From Pseudomonas chlororaphis subsp. chlororaphis (GTDB lineage Bacteria > Pseudomonadota > Gammaproteobacteria > Pseudomonadales > Pseudomonadaceae), in NCBI RefSeq assembly GCF_003945765.1, contig NZ_CP027712.1, forward strand, positions 5,022,001 to 5,086,000: a stretch of 64,000 nt of DNA, written 5' to 3'. Every line of letters starts with the position of its first letter. Within the stretch, counting starts at the first letter, position 1. Under the pieces are notes generated by a model that was not told the origin of the DNA, searched no databases, and worked only from the letters and a program-made list of their open reading frames with translations. This document shows, one piece after another, positions 1 to 8,733 of this stretch. A program made the translations under genes and the position numbers.

Positions 1-869
1 TGTTCCTGGGGCTGATCGGTTTGAAAACCGCAGGCATCGTGGTCGATAGCCCGGCCACCCTGATCAAGCTCGGCTCCCTGCGCGAACCCGGCCCGCTGCT
101 GGCGGCGGTCTGCTTCCTGATGATTGCCGTGCTCAGTTATCACCGGGTGTTCGGCGCGATCCTCATCAGCATCATCACCGTGACCCTGGCCGGCTGGGGC
201 CTGGGCCTGGTGCACTACGAGGGCATCATGTCGGCCCCGCCGAGCCTGGCACCGACCTGGATGGCCATGGACGTGGCCGGGGTGTTCAACGTCAGCATGA
301 TCAGCGTGGTGCTGGCCTTCCTCTTCGTGCACATGTTCGATACCGCCGGCACCCTGATGGGCGTGGCCCAGCGCGCCGGCCTGGTCAACCCCGACGGCAA
401 GATCGAGAACCTTTCCCGCGCCCTGAAGGCGGACAGCGCCTCCAGCGTCTTCGGTGCGGTGGTCGGCGTTCCGCCCGTGACCAGCTACGTGGAAAGTGCC
501 GCGGGCGTTGCCGCAGGTGGTCGGACTGGTCTTACCGCAGTGACCGTAGGTGTGCTATTTATCGCAGCCATGTTTTTCGCACCGCTGGCTGGCATGATCC
601 CCGCTTATGCCACCGCCGGCGCGCTGATTTATGTGGCGATGCTGATGATGGGCGGCATGGCCCACATCGATTGGGAAGAGGCCACCGACAGCATCCCGGC
701 GATCGTGACCGCCATCATGATGCCGCTGACCTTCTCAGTCGCCGACGGTATCGCCCTGGGCTTCATCACCTACGTGGCCTTGAAGGCCGGGACGGGCAAG
801 TACAAGGAAATCTCCATCAGCCTGTGGGTGCTGTGCGCGATCTTTATCGCCAAGTTCATTTTCTTGTAG
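1..869 (+). CDS. AzgA/PbuG-type adenine-guanine-hypoxanthine permease, 5' end cut off
   Basis: The reading frame is open from base 3, so the start lies outside the window and only about the last 289 residues are present. They form several hydrophobic helices with motifs of the azaguanine-type purine permeases: a helix with MFDTAGTLMG, then SSVFGAVVGVPPVTSYVESAAGVAAGG, followed by the RTGLTA segment. These proteins are inner-membrane proton symporters for purine bases. The gene sits directly upstream of a urate breakdown cluster, so uptake of purine bases that end up as urate is the likely job. A rho-independent terminator follows the stop codon. The family call is firm; the exact substrate is inferred. 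Confidence 0.88.
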   Translation, partial: FLGLIGLKTAGIVVDSPATLIKLGSLREPGPLLAAVCFLMIAVLSYHRVFGAILISIITVTLAGWGLGLVHYEGIMSAPPSLAPTWMAMDVAGVFNVSMISVVLAFLFVHMFDTAGTLMGVAQRAGLVNPDGKIENLSRALKADSASSVFGAVVGVPPVTSYVESAAGVAAGGRTGLTAVTVGVLFIAAMFFAPLAGMIPAYATAGALIYVAMLMMGGMAHIDWEEATDSIPAIVTAIMMPLTFSVADGIALGFITYVALKAGTGKYKEISISLWVLCAIFIAKFIFL

Positions 870-887
870 GTACATCGGTTTCAAACG

Positions 888-913
888 GCCTCACCCCGTC
901 GGGTGAGGCTTTT
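888..913 (+). terminator. Terminator after the purine permease gene
   Basis: A perfect 9-bp stem GCCTCACCC/GGGTGAGGC with loop CGTC is followed by TTTT. It lies 18 bp after the permease stop codon and ends about 20 bp before the lysE-type start, so it separates the two units. Confidence 0.8.
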
Positions 914-932
914 GCGCATAAGGAGAAAGGCA

Positions 933-1559
933 ATGAGCGTGGAAACCTGGCTGCTGTTCAGCGGCGCAGCACTGGTGGTGATCCTGATTCCGGGCCCGCT
1001 GTCCCTGCTGATGATCAGCAACAGCCTGAATTACGGTTTGCGCCGGTCCTACCCGGCGTTTCTCGGCGGCGTGTTTGCCTCGATCTGCCTGCTGAGCGCC
1101 TCGGCCCTGGGCCTGGGCGCCCTGCTGCTGGCCTCGGAACAGCTGTTCAGCGCCCTGAAAATCGTCGGCGCGCTGTACCTGTTCTATCTCGCCTGGCAAA
1201 GCTGGCAGCAATCGCGGCAGCCGTCTCATGGCGCCGAAGTGCCCGAGGCCGCACCGAAACCACGCTTTCGCGCACTGTTCGGGCGCGCTTTTGTGCTGGG
1301 TGCCAGCAACCCGAAAGACATTCTGTTCTTCGCCGCGTTTCTGCCGCAGTTTCTCAGCGCCGAGCAGCCCTTCCTGCCCCAGCTGCTGATCATGATCGCC
1401 ACCTGGACCGTACTCGACCTGCTGTGCAAGCTGGCTTACGGCCTGGGTGCCCACGGTGCGGCGCGCTACCTGCGCAGCGGCAAGGGCCAGAGCTGGTTCA
1501 ACCGGGTCAGCGCCGGGCTGTTCAGCGGCGCCGGTGCCGCGTCGCTGTTGAGCCGCTGA
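933..1559 (+). CDS. LysE/RhtB family amino-acid exporter
   Basis: This is a 208-residue inner-membrane protein with the LysE/RhtB pattern. An N-terminal helix is followed by IPGPLSLLMISNSLNYGLRRS near residues 24-45, then five to six further helices and a central region containing FALNPKD-like GASNPKDILFF. The family exports amino acids or their derivatives by proton exchange. The ATG at 933 was preferred over the in-frame upstream codon at 903 because AAGGAGA lies 7 bp before it and the family normally starts at this methionine. It stands alone between a terminator and a REP element, so its substrate cannot be deduced from context. Confidence 0.88.
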   Translation: MSVETWLLFSGAALVVILIPGPLSLLMISNSLNYGLRRSYPAFLGGVFASICLLSASALGLGALLLASEQLFSALKIVGALYLFYLAWQSWQQSRQPSHGAEVPEAAPKPRFRALFGRAFVLGASNPKDILFFAAFLPQFLSAEQPFLPQLLIMIATWTVLDLLCKLAYGLGAHGAARYLRSGKGQSWFNRVSAGLFSGAGAASLLSR

Positions 1560-1565
1560 AAGCAT

Positions 1566-1638
1566 TGCGGGCAAGCCTCGCTCCTACAGAAGCCAATCCT
1601 GTAGGAGCGAGAGGGCGGCGATCCGACTTGCCCGCGAT
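1566..1638. repeat. REP pair (family 1), intergenic
   Basis: Two copies of the GCGGGCAAGC...GCTCCTACA repeat face each other, the standard REPIN arrangement in fluorescent pseudomonads. The element sits between the convergent lysE-type gene and uraH. The right arm carries an insertion (GAGGGCGGCGATCC). Confidence 0.8.
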
Positions 1639-1671
1639 AGCGTCCTCACAAGCACCACCTTTCTGGGGACG

Positions 1672-1697
1672 AAAAAAAGCCCGCAGTGTGAGCGGGC
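1672..1697 (-). terminator. Terminator of uraH
   Basis: Read on the minus strand, GCCCGC and GCGGGC form a stem around a 7-nt loop, followed by a run of seven T. It lies about 47 bp past the uraH stop codon. Confidence 0.75.
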
Positions 1698-1743
1698 GAA
1701 AGACCAAAGAAGCTATTTGCGCAGGCTTCGTGGGGGGAAAGTC

Positions 1744-2097
1744 CTAGCTTCCTCTGTAGGTCGAATAGCTGTAGGGCGAGATCAGCAGCGGTACGTGGTA
1801 ATGCTCCTGCTCGGCCGAGATGCCAAAGCGCAGCACCACCACATCGAGAAACGCAGGTTCGGGCAGTTGTACGCCGCGGGCACGGTAGTAATCACCGGCA
1901 TGGAATTGCAGTTGGTAAACCCCGGTGCGGTAGTCATCACCTTGCAGCAGCGGCGCATCGCAACGGCCGTCGCTGTTGGTCAGGGCACTGGCGACCAGTT
2001 CCAGCTGCGTACCTTCGACCCGGTACAACTCGACCTTGATGGCGCTGCCTGGGCAGCCATGCGCGGCATCCAACACGTGTGTAGTCAAACGTCCCAT
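1744..2097 (-). CDS. uraH: 5-hydroxyisourate hydrolase
   Basis: A 117-residue transthyretin-like enzyme that hydrolyses 5-hydroxyisourate to OHCU, the second step of urate breakdown. The diagnostic motifs are present: [13 protein letters not shown] at the N-terminus, with the first active-site histidine, an internal region with GDYYRARG, and the C-terminal YRGS tetrapeptide that distinguishes these hydrolases from transthyretin. The ATG at 2097 was chosen; the longer frame starting at 2172 adds 25 residues not seen in the family. It is transcribed away from puuE across a 420-bp shared control region. Its product feeds UraD from the opposite strand. Confidence 0.95.
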   Translation of the reverse strand: MGRLTTHVLDAAHGCPGSAIKVELYRVEGTQLELVASALTNSDGRCDAPLLQGDDYRTGVYQLQFHAGDYYRARGVQLPEPAFLDVVVLRFGISAEQEHYHVPLLISPYSYSTYRGS

Positions 2098-2228
2098 TGA
2101 TTCTGCGTGTCTGTGCGCGCTCACACGTCCAGACCTCGCGCCTCCTGAAGTCAGTTGATAAGGAGACCGCACCGTTTCGGAGCACGAAAGGATGCGGCGA
2201 GGAATTTATTAAGACACTTTTCAAAAAA

Positions 2229-2240
2229 ATTGTACACAAT
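2229..2240. promoter_or_regulatory. Operator-like palindrome ATTGTACACAAT
   Basis: Half-sites ATTGT and ACAAT flank a 2-bp centre. It closely resembles the second palindrome 195 bp downstream and the TTGTnnACAA type bound by FadR-subfamily GntR regulators. It lies about 130 bp upstream of the uraH start. The binding protein is not known. Confidence 0.45.
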
Positions 2241-2424
2241 AAAAATCACCCATTTCCGGGTACTTCGAGCAAGCCCCCGTATTCCCTTGATCAGCGGCTA
2301 CACCATGAGGACAGAAGACTTTTCATCCATTAGCTGACCAACCAGGCAGGTTTCTTGCAGTACCCAGGCATGAACACAATCGATGAAAAATGCAAAAAAT
2401 CGGGCTTACAAACCGAATGAAAAG

Positions 2425-2434
2425 TTGTATACAA
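2425..2434. promoter_or_regulatory. Operator-like palindrome TTGTATACAA
   Basis: A perfect 10-bp palindrome 83 bp upstream of the puuE start, matching the other TTGTnnACAA site in the same intergenic region. A GntR/FadR-type repressor controlling both directions is the simplest reading; no such regulator gene is nearby. Confidence 0.5.
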
Positions 2435-2517
2435 TCAGCCCATCGCTGTGACGCCAGCCTGTCCTTCCCCCCAGGCCCCGCCACGCCACCGTTATCACGA
2501 TAAGAAGGAAGACTGCA

Positions 2518-3444
2518 GTGAGCGCTGACTACCCACGCGACCTGATCGGTTACGGCTCCAACCCTCCTCACCCTCACTGGCCGGGCAATGCCCGCATCGC
2601 CCTGTCGTTCGTGCTCAATTACGAAGAAGGCGGCGAGCGCAATATCCTGCACGGCGACAAGGAGTCGGAAGCCTTCCTTTCGGAAATGGTCGCCGCCCAG
2701 CCCCTGCAGGGCGAACGCAACATGAGCATGGAATCGCTGTACGAGTATGGCAGCCGTGCCGGCGTCTGGCGGATCCTCAAGCTGTTCAAGGAATTCGACA
2801 TTCCGCTGACCATCTTCGCCGTCGCCATGGCCGCCCAGCGCCATCCGGACGTGATCCGCGCCATGGTCGAGGCCGGCCACGAGATCTGCAGCCACGGCTA
2901 CCGCTGGATCGACTACCAGTACATGGACGAAGCCCAGGAACGCGAGCACATGCTCGAAGCGATCCGCATCCTCACCGAAATCACCGGTGAGCGCCCGCTG
3001 GGCTGGTACACCGGCCGCACCGGCCCGAACACCCGGCGCCTGGTGATGGAAGAAGGCGGTTTCCTCTACGACTGCGACACCTACGACGACGACCTGCCCT
3101 ACTGGGAAGCCAACAACCCGACCGGCAAGGCGCACCTGGTGATCCCCTATACCCTGGACACCAACGACATGCGTTTCACCCAGGTCCAGGGCTTCAACAA
3201 CGGCGACGACTTCTACCAGTACCTCAAGGATGCCTTCGACGTGCTGTACGCCGAAGGCGCCGAGGCGCCGAAGATGCTGTCCATCGGCCTGCACTGCCGC
3301 CTGATCGGCCGCCCGGCGCGCCTGGCCGCCCTGAAGCGTTTTATCGAGTACGTTAAAGGTCACGATCAGGTCTGGTTCACCCGCCGCGTGGACATCGCCC
3401 GCCACTGGCAGCAAACCCATCCGTTCCCGGGGGCGGCGAAATGA
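2518..3444 (+). CDS. puuE: Allantoinase PuuE (polysaccharide-deacetylase fold)
   Basis: A 308-residue metal-independent allantoinase of the PuuE type, unrelated to the AllB amidohydrolases. It hydrolyses allantoin to allantoate in the cytoplasm. The N-terminus YPRDLIGYGSNPPHPHWPG is typical of PuuE. The deacetylase-fold signature HEICSHGYRW (His126) and the GWYTGRTGPNTRRL segment follow. The start is a GTG with AAGAAGGAAGA in front. It is the first gene of the forward urate operon and overlaps uraD by four bases (ATGA), implying translational coupling. The operator-like TTGTATACAA lies 83 bp upstream. Confidence 0.95.
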   Translation: MSADYPRDLIGYGSNPPHPHWPGNARIALSFVLNYEEGGERNILHGDKESEAFLSEMVAAQPLQGERNMSMESLYEYGSRAGVWRILKLFKEFDIPLTIFAVAMAAQRHPDVIRAMVEAGHEICSHGYRWIDYQYMDEAQEREHMLEAIRILTEITGERPLGWYTGRTGPNTRRLVMEEGGFLYDCDTYDDDLPYWEANNPTGKAHLVIPYTLDTNDMRFTQVQGFNNGDDFYQYLKDAFDVLYAEGAEAPKMLSIGLHCRLIGRPARLAALKRFIEYVKGHDQVWFTRRVDIARHWQQTHPFPGAAK

Positions 3445-3956
3445 GCACCTTCCAAACCCTGAAACCCTCGACCCTGAGCCGCGACGCCTTCGTCAAAGCC
3501 TTCGCCGACATCTACGAACATTCGCCATGGGTTGCCGAAAAGGCCTTCGACCTGGGCCAGGATGCCTCGATCGACCGGATCGACGTCCTGCACCAGCGCA
3601 TGAGCGACATCCTGTTGAGCGCCGACCACCAGAGCCAGTTGGCCCTGATCAACGCTCACCCGGACCTGGCCGGCAAAGCCGCCGTCCAGGGGCAACTGAC
3701 CGCGGCCAGCACTGAAGAACAGTCTGGCGCGGGTATTCACCAATGCACGGCCGAAGAGTTCCAGCGCTTCACCGAGCTGAACGACGCCTACAAGGCCAAG
3801 TTCAAGTTTCCCTTCATCATGGCGGTAAAAGGCAGCAACCGGCATCAGATCCTCGCGGCGTTCGAAGCCCGCATCCACAACTCGGTGGACACCGAATTCA
3901 GGTGCGCGCTGGCGGAGATCAACAAGATCGCCCTGTTCCGATTACTGACTCTCTAG
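3441..3956 (+). CDS. uraD: OHCU decarboxylase
   Basis: A 171-residue protein of the 2-oxo-4-hydroxy-4-carboxy-5-ureidoimidazoline decarboxylase family. It converts the UraH product to S-allantoin. The family motif INAHPDLAGK, with the catalytic histidine near residue 73, is present, as are FKFPFIMAVKGSNRHQIL and an EFRCALAEINKIALFRL tail. It starts inside the puuE stop codon (ATGA overlap), so the two are co-translated. The gene order places the UraD and PuuE reactions next to each other: UraD makes allantoin and PuuE opens it. Confidence 0.95.
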   Translation: MSTFQTLKPSTLSRDAFVKAFADIYEHSPWVAEKAFDLGQDASIDRIDVLHQRMSDILLSADHQSQLALINAHPDLAGKAAVQGQLTAASTEEQSGAGIHQCTAEEFQRFTELNDAYKAKFKFPFIMAVKGSNRHQILAAFEARIHNSVDTEFRCALAEINKIALFRLLTL

Positions 3957-4033
3957 CAAGCCTGGCCCGAGTACAAAACGTGCCCAGGGCCCTGCAAGCA
4001 TCCCAAGCCACTCTATAAAGGCAGACAAGAAGA

Positions 4034-5029
4034 ATGAAAGCTTACGCCGTACCTTTCGAGAAGTTCGTCAACCTGGCCGACGCCCGCCTGGGCACCAAGA
4101 TCATCTCGGTGACCGATGACTGGTTCGCTGACGCCAACCGTCTGTTCCAGCCGACCCCGGCCGTATGGAAGGAGGGCGTTTTCGATGACAACGGCAAGTG
4201 GATGGACGGCTGGGAGTCGCGCCGCAAGCGCTTCGAAGGCTACGACAGCGCGGTGATCCGCCTGGGTGTGCCTGGCCAGATCAAAGGCGTGGACATCGAC
4301 ACCTCATTCTTCACCGGCAACTTCCCGCCGTCGGCCTCCCTGGAAGCCTGCTTCCTGGCCCAAGGCGAACCGAATGAAAACACCCAGTGGGTGGAAGTGC
4401 TGTCGGCCGTCGAGCTGCAAGGCAACAGCCACCACTACCACGAGATCAGCAACGACCAGGCGTTCAGCCACCTGCGCTTCAACATCTACCCGGATGGCGG
4501 CGTGGCCCGCCTGCGCGTGTATGGCATTCCGTACCGCGACTGGTCGGCGGTCGGCGACAACGAGCAGATCGACCTGGCAGCCGCCCTCAACGGCGGCCGC
4601 GCCCTCGCCTGCTCCGACGAACACTTCGGCCGCATGAGCAACATCCTCAACCCGGGCCGCGGCATCAACATGGGCGATGGCTGGGAAACCGCACGCCGCC
4701 GCACGCCAGGCAATGACTGGGTGATCGTCGCCCTGGGCCATCCGGGCGAGATCGAGAAAATCATCGTCGACACCCTGCACTTCAAGGGCAACTACCCGGA
4801 CAGCTGCTCGATCCAGGGCGCCTTCGTCAAGGGCGGTACCGACAGCCAGATCGAAACCCAGTCGCTGTTCTGGCGTGAACTGCTGCCGAGCCAGAAGCTG
4901 GAAATGCACGCCGAACATACCTTCGCCGAGCAGATCAAGGCCCTGGGCCCGATCACCCATATCCGCCTGAACGTGTTCCCGGACGGTGGTGTCAGCCGCC
5001 TGCGGATCCTGGGCAAGGTCGCTCGGTAA
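4034..5029 (+). CDS. alc: Allantoicase
   Basis: A 331-residue allantoicase (allantoate amidinohydrolase) that cleaves allantoate to ureidoglycolate and urea. The protein shows the family's internal duplication: two halves that each contain a GWESRRKRF / [11 protein letters not shown] segment, followed by a [22 protein letters not shown] or [22 protein letters not shown] stretch and FPDGGVxRLR at the end. The length is normal. It starts at an ATG 78 bp after uraD, in the same operon. A large REP inverted repeat separates it from allA and may uncouple expression or stabilise the upstream mRNA. Confidence 0.95.
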   Translation: MKAYAVPFEKFVNLADARLGTKIISVTDDWFADANRLFQPTPAVWKEGVFDDNGKWMDGWESRRKRFEGYDSAVIRLGVPGQIKGVDIDTSFFTGNFPPSASLEACFLAQGEPNENTQWVEVLSAVELQGNSHHYHEISNDQAFSHLRFNIYPDGGVARLRVYGIPYRDWSAVGDNEQIDLAAALNGGRALACSDEHFGRMSNILNPGRGINMGDGWETARRRTPGNDWVIVALGHPGEIEKIIVDTLHFKGNYPDSCSIQGAFVKGGTDSQIETQSLFWRELLPSQKLEMHAEHTFAEQIKALGPITHIRLNVFPDGGVSRLRILGKVAR

Positions 5030-5038
5030 TGCCGAGCC

Positions 5039-5128
5039 TGTAGGAGCGAAGCTGGCTCGCGATAGCGGTTGTCCGGTCGACACCTGCTGTCCGGTCTGAC
5101 GCCATCGCGAGCCAGCTTCGCTCCTACA
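5039..5128. repeat. REP inverted pair between alc and allA
   Basis: Two 28-bp arms beginning TGTAGGAGCGAAGCTGGCTC match at 27 of 28 positions in inverted orientation, with a 34-bp centre. This REPIN lies inside the urate operon, where the transcribed hairpin could act as an mRNA processing or stability barrier. Confidence 0.85.
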
Positions 5129-5176
5129 AAAAACATACTGACCGAAAAACCGAATTCACAGATTAAGAAGAACAGC

Positions 5177-5680
5177 ATGCGCACATTGATGATCGAACCG
5201 CTGAGCAAAGAAGCCTTCGCCCCCTTCGGTGACGTGATCGAAACCGACGGCAGCGATCACTTCATGATCAACAACGGTTCGACCATGCGCTTCCATCGTC
5301 TGGCTACCGTGGAAACCGCCACGCCGGACGACAAGGCGATCATCAGCATCTTCCGCGCCGACGCGCTGGACATGCCCTTGACCGTCCGCATGCTGGAGCG
5401 CCATCCGCTGGGCAGCCAGGCTTTCATTCCGCTGCTCGGCAATCCCTTTCTGATCGTGGTCGCGCCACTTGGCGATGCACCTGTATCGGGCTTGGTCCGC
5501 GCCTTTGTCAGCAATGGCAGGCAGGGCATTAATTACCATCGCGGCGTCTGGCACCACCCGGTGCTGACGATCGAAAAGCGGGATGACTTCCTGGTGGTTG
5601 ATCGCAGTGGCACAGGCAATAACTGCGATGAGCATTTCTTTGAAGAGGATGAGTGTTTGATCCTCGCCCCCCACCAATAA
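5177..5680 (+). CDS. allA: Ureidoglycolate lyase
   Basis: A 167-residue cupin-like enzyme that splits ureidoglycolate to glyoxylate and urea, the last step of this pathway. Visible family features are MRTLMIEPLSKEAFAPFGDVIE at the start, MLERHPLGSQAFIPL in the middle and GINYHRGVWHHPVL with the active-site histidines near the C-terminus. The ATG at 5177 is preferred to the frame start at 5069, which would run through the REP element. Promoters and regulation are presumably those of the puuE operon. Confidence 0.94.
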   Translation: MRTLMIEPLSKEAFAPFGDVIETDGSDHFMINNGSTMRFHRLATVETATPDDKAIISIFRADALDMPLTVRMLERHPLGSQAFIPLLGNPFLIVVAPLGDAPVSGLVRAFVSNGRQGINYHRGVWHHPVLTIEKRDDFLVVDRSGTGNNCDEHFFEEDECLILAPHQ

Positions 5681-5731
5681 GAGAAGGTCTGATCACCCGA
5701 AAACAAGGGTGACAGGCGAGAGGTAAAGACT

Positions 5732-7051
5732 GTGGAAGCACATCTGTTGGAATGGCTCAACCTGAGCGTGCGTTGGGTTCACATGATCACTGGCGTGGCC
5801 TGGATCGGCGCGTCGTTCTACTTCGTCTGGCTGGAAAACAACCTCAATCGCGTCAATCCCAAGGACGGCCTGTCGGGCGACCTCTGGGCAATCCACGGTG
5901 GCGGCATCTATCACCTGGAAAAATACAAACTGGCCCCACCGTCCATGCCGGAAAACCTGCACTGGTTCAAATGGGAAGCCTACTTCACCTGGATGTCGGG
6001 GATCGCCCTGCTGTGCCTGGTGTTCTACTACAACCCGATGCTCTACCTGGTAGCGCCCGGCAGCGGCCTGACCGGCCCTGAAGGCGTGGCCATCGGCATC
6101 GGTTCGCTGATCGCCGGCTGGTTCGTCTACGACTTCCTCTGCGACTCGCCCCTGGGCAAGAAACCCGCCCTGCTCGGCTTCATCCTGTTCGTGCTGTTGA
6201 TCGCCGCGGCCTATGGCTTCAGCAAGGTGTTCAGCGGTCGCGGCGCCTACCTGCACGTCGGCGCCATCATCGGCACCATCATGGTCGGCAACGTGTTCCG
6301 CATCATCATGCCGGCCCAGCGCGCGCTGGTGGCCGCCATCGCGGAAAACCGCACGCCGGACCCGACCCTGCCGGCCAAGGGCCTGCTGCGTTCGCGCCAC
6401 AACAACTACTTCACCCTGCCCGTGCTGTTCATCATGATCAGCAACCACTTTCCGAGCACCTACGGCAGCCAGTACAACTGGTTGATCCTGGCCGGGATCG
6501 CGGTGCTGGCGGTGCTGGTGCGTCACTACTTCAACACCCGCCACGACAGCCACAAGTTCGCCTGGACCCTGCCGGTCGCCGCCCTGGGCATGATCTGCCT
6601 GGCCTACGTCACCGGCCCCGCGCAAATGGCCAACAGCCCGGAAGTGGCCAAGGCCCCAGCGAAGATCGAGTACCAGCCACTGCCGGAAACCGCCATCGGC
6701 GGCGGCGCCAAGCCTGAAACCGCAGCGGCTCCAGCAGCTCCGGCGACTCCCGAAGTGGCTCCGGCACAAGCGTCCACGGCGGCCCAGGGCCCGACCTTCG
6801 ACAAGGTGCACAACGTGATCCAGGAACGTTGCACCGTCTGCCACTCGGCCAAGCCCACCAGCCCGCTGTTCAGTGCCGCGCCGGCCGGCGTGATGTTCGA
6901 CACCCCCGAGCAGATCAAGCTCCAGGCCCCACGGATCCAGGCCCAGGCAGTCGCCAGCCAGATCATGCCGCTGGGCAATATCACCCAGATGACCCAGCAG
7001 GAACGTGACCTGATCGGCGCCTGGATCAACCAGGGGGCGCGCACCAACTAG
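5732..7051 (+). CDS. puuD: Urate hydroxylase PuuD, membrane protein with cytochrome c domain
   Basis: A 439-residue integral membrane protein that oxidises urate to 5-hydroxyisourate, replacing soluble uricase. About eight hydrophobic helices (residues 10-300), including WIGASFYFVWLENNL and RSRHNNYFTLPVLFIMISNHFPS, make the urate-oxidase domain. An Ala/Pro-rich linker (about 315-350) leads to a C-terminal cytochrome c domain with CTVCH at 367-371 and a distal methionine in SQIMPLGN. Electrons can therefore pass to the respiratory chain without producing hydrogen peroxide. The start is a GTG 51 bp after allA. It is the first enzyme of the pathway but the last gene of the operon. Confidence 0.95.
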   Translation: MEAHLLEWLNLSVRWVHMITGVAWIGASFYFVWLENNLNRVNPKDGLSGDLWAIHGGGIYHLEKYKLAPPSMPENLHWFKWEAYFTWMSGIALLCLVFYYNPMLYLVAPGSGLTGPEGVAIGIGSLIAGWFVYDFLCDSPLGKKPALLGFILFVLLIAAAYGFSKVFSGRGAYLHVGAIIGTIMVGNVFRIIMPAQRALVAAIAENRTPDPTLPAKGLLRSRHNNYFTLPVLFIMISNHFPSTYGSQYNWLILAGIAVLAVLVRHYFNTRHDSHKFAWTLPVAALGMICLAYVTGPAQMANSPEVAKAPAKIEYQPLPETAIGGGAKPETAAAPAAPATPEVAPAQASTAAQGPTFDKVHNVIQERCTVCHSAKPTSPLFSAAPAGVMFDTPEQIKLQAPRIQAQAVASQIMPLGNITQMTQQERDLIGAWINQGARTN

Positions 7052-7070
7052 TACCGCGGTGCCTGACGAC

Positions 7071-7140
7071 CGCTATCGCGGGCAAGCCTCGCGCCTACAG
7101 CATGTGTGTTGCTTCTGTAGGAGCGAAGCTTGCTCGCGAT
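7071..7140. repeat. REP inverted pair between puuD and the urate permease
   Basis: Arms of the family-1 repeat (ATCGCGGGCAAGCC... and ...TAGGAGCGAAGCTTGCTCGCGAT) face each other with imperfect pairing. The element lies after the puuD stop codon. Confidence 0.75.
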
Positions 7141-7229
7141 CAACCGCCACGCGGTTGGCCTGCTGCAAAAAAGCTGTTCGCAACCACACAGCTTTCTAAT
7201 CACAAGAATAAGAAGATCCGAGGTGTTGC

Positions 7230-8588
7230 ATGTCCGCGTTAACCGAACCGCGCATCCCCGACGCACCCGCCATTGCGCGACTGCCTCTTTTGCAACTGAT
7301 CCTGGTCGGGTTGCAGCATGTTCTGCTGATGTACGGAGGCGCCATCGCGGTGCCACTGATCATCGGACAGGCCGCGGGTCTGAGTCGCGAAGAAATCGCC
7401 TTCCTGATCAATGCCGACCTGCTGGTCGCCGGCATCGCCACCCTCGTGCAATCCCTCGGCATCGGCCCCATGGGCATTCGCATGCCAGTGATGATGGGTG
7501 CCAGCTTCGCCGCCGTGGGCAGCATGGTCGCCATGGCCGGCATGCCGGGCATCGGCCTGCAGGGGATCTTTGGTGCGACCATCGCCGCCGGTTTCTTCGG
7601 CATGCTCATCGCGCCCTTCATGTCCAAGGTGGTGCGCTTCTTTCCGCCACTGGTCACCGGCACCGTCATCACCTCCATCGGCCTGTCGCTGTTCCCGGTC
7701 GCGGTGAACTGGGCGGGCGGCGGTAGCCACAATGCCGAGTTCGGCTCCCCCATCTACCTGACCATCGCCGCGCTGGTGCTGGGCACCATCCTGCTGGTGC
7801 ATCGGTTCATGCGCGGTTTCTGGGTGAACATTTCCGTGCTGATCGGCATGGGCCTGGGCTACGTGCTCTGCGGCCTGATTGGCATGGTCGACCTCAGCGG
7901 TATGGCCCAGGCGCCCTGGGTGCAGGTGGTCACTCCGCTGCATTTCGGCATGCCGCAGTTCCATCTGGCGCCGATCCTTTCGATGTGCCTGGTGGTGGTG
8001 ATCATCTTCGTCGAGTCCACCGGGATGTTCCTCGCCCTGGGGAAAATCACCGGCCAGGAAGTCACCCCGCGCATGCTCCGCCGTGGCCTGCTGTGTGATG
8101 CCGGCGCCTCGTTTTTCGCCGGTTTCCTCAACACTTTCACCCACTCTTCGTTCGCCCAGAACATCGGCCTGGTGCAGATGACCGGCGTGCGCTGCCGCTC
8201 GGTGACCATAGTCGCCGGCGGCCTGCTGATCGTGCTGAGCCTGCTGCCCAAGGCGGCTTTCCTGGTGGCCTCGATTCCCCCGGCGGTACTGGGTGGCGCG
8301 GCTATCGCCATGTTCGGCATGGTGGCGGCGACCGGGATCAAGATCCTCCAGGAAACCGATATCGCCGACCGGCGCAATCAACTGCTGGTGGCGGTGAGCA
8401 TCGGCATGGGCCTGATTCCGGTGGTCCGTCCGGAATTCTTCGCCCACCTGCCCCTGTGGATGAGCCCGATCACCCACAGCGGAATCGCCATGGCCACCCT
8501 CAGTGCGCTGGCCCTGAACCTGCTGTTCAACATTCTGGGCGGCACCGAACGGGCCGCCAGCAACGCCCGACACGCCCACCAGCATTGA
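7230..8588 (+). CDS. NCS2 family urate/xanthine permease
   Basis: A 452-residue nucleobase:cation symporter-2 protein of the XanQ/UacT/PbuX branch, with 12-14 hydrophobic helices. The NCS2 signature is seen around residues 260-300: FVESTGMFLALGKITGQEVTPRMLRRGLLCDAG, followed by FFAGFLNTFTHSSFAQNIGLVQMTGVRCR. The N-terminal QHVLLMYGGAIAVP is also typical of this branch. It starts at an ATG 178 bp after puuD, past a REP element. Its position at the end of the urate operon makes urate the most likely substrate, with xanthine as the alternative. Confidence 0.9.
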   Translation: MSALTEPRIPDAPAIARLPLLQLILVGLQHVLLMYGGAIAVPLIIGQAAGLSREEIAFLINADLLVAGIATLVQSLGIGPMGIRMPVMMGASFAAVGSMVAMAGMPGIGLQGIFGATIAAGFFGMLIAPFMSKVVRFFPPLVTGTVITSIGLSLFPVAVNWAGGGSHNAEFGSPIYLTIAALVLGTILLVHRFMRGFWVNISVLIGMGLGYVLCGLIGMVDLSGMAQAPWVQVVTPLHFGMPQFHLAPILSMCLVVVIIFVESTGMFLALGKITGQEVTPRMLRRGLLCDAGASFFAGFLNTFTHSSFAQNIGLVQMTGVRCRSVTIVAGGLLIVLSLLPKAAFLVASIPPAVLGGAAIAMFGMVAATGIKILQETDIADRRNQLLVAVSIGMGLIPVVRPEFFAHLPLWMSPITHSGIAMATLSALALNLLFNILGGTERAASNARHAHQH

Positions 8589-8733
8589 AGCCTGGACGGG
8601 GCGGCCCGACAGCCGCCCCTGCTTGACCGTCGATACCCGAAATACACGCACGACAGGCAGACCCGGCACCGCGCCCGGTCGCAGTCGGCGGCTGCCTGCG
8701 CCTTGACAATAAAAACAAACAGGGAGCAACACG

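Larger units (their letters stand above)
2098..2517. promoter_or_regulatory. Divergent control region between uraH and puuE
   Basis: A 420-bp non-coding stretch, clearly AT-richer than its surroundings, containing the promoters for uraH (leftward) and the puuE operon (rightward). Two similar short palindromes are visible at 2229-2240 and 2425-2434. No RNA gene or credible small ORF was seen. Confidence 0.7.

Noticed and set aside
1566..7140. Repeated GTAGGAGCGA units considered as CRISPR repeats
   Set aside because: They occur as scattered inverted pairs, not as regularly spaced direct repeats, and no cas gene is present. They are REP elements.
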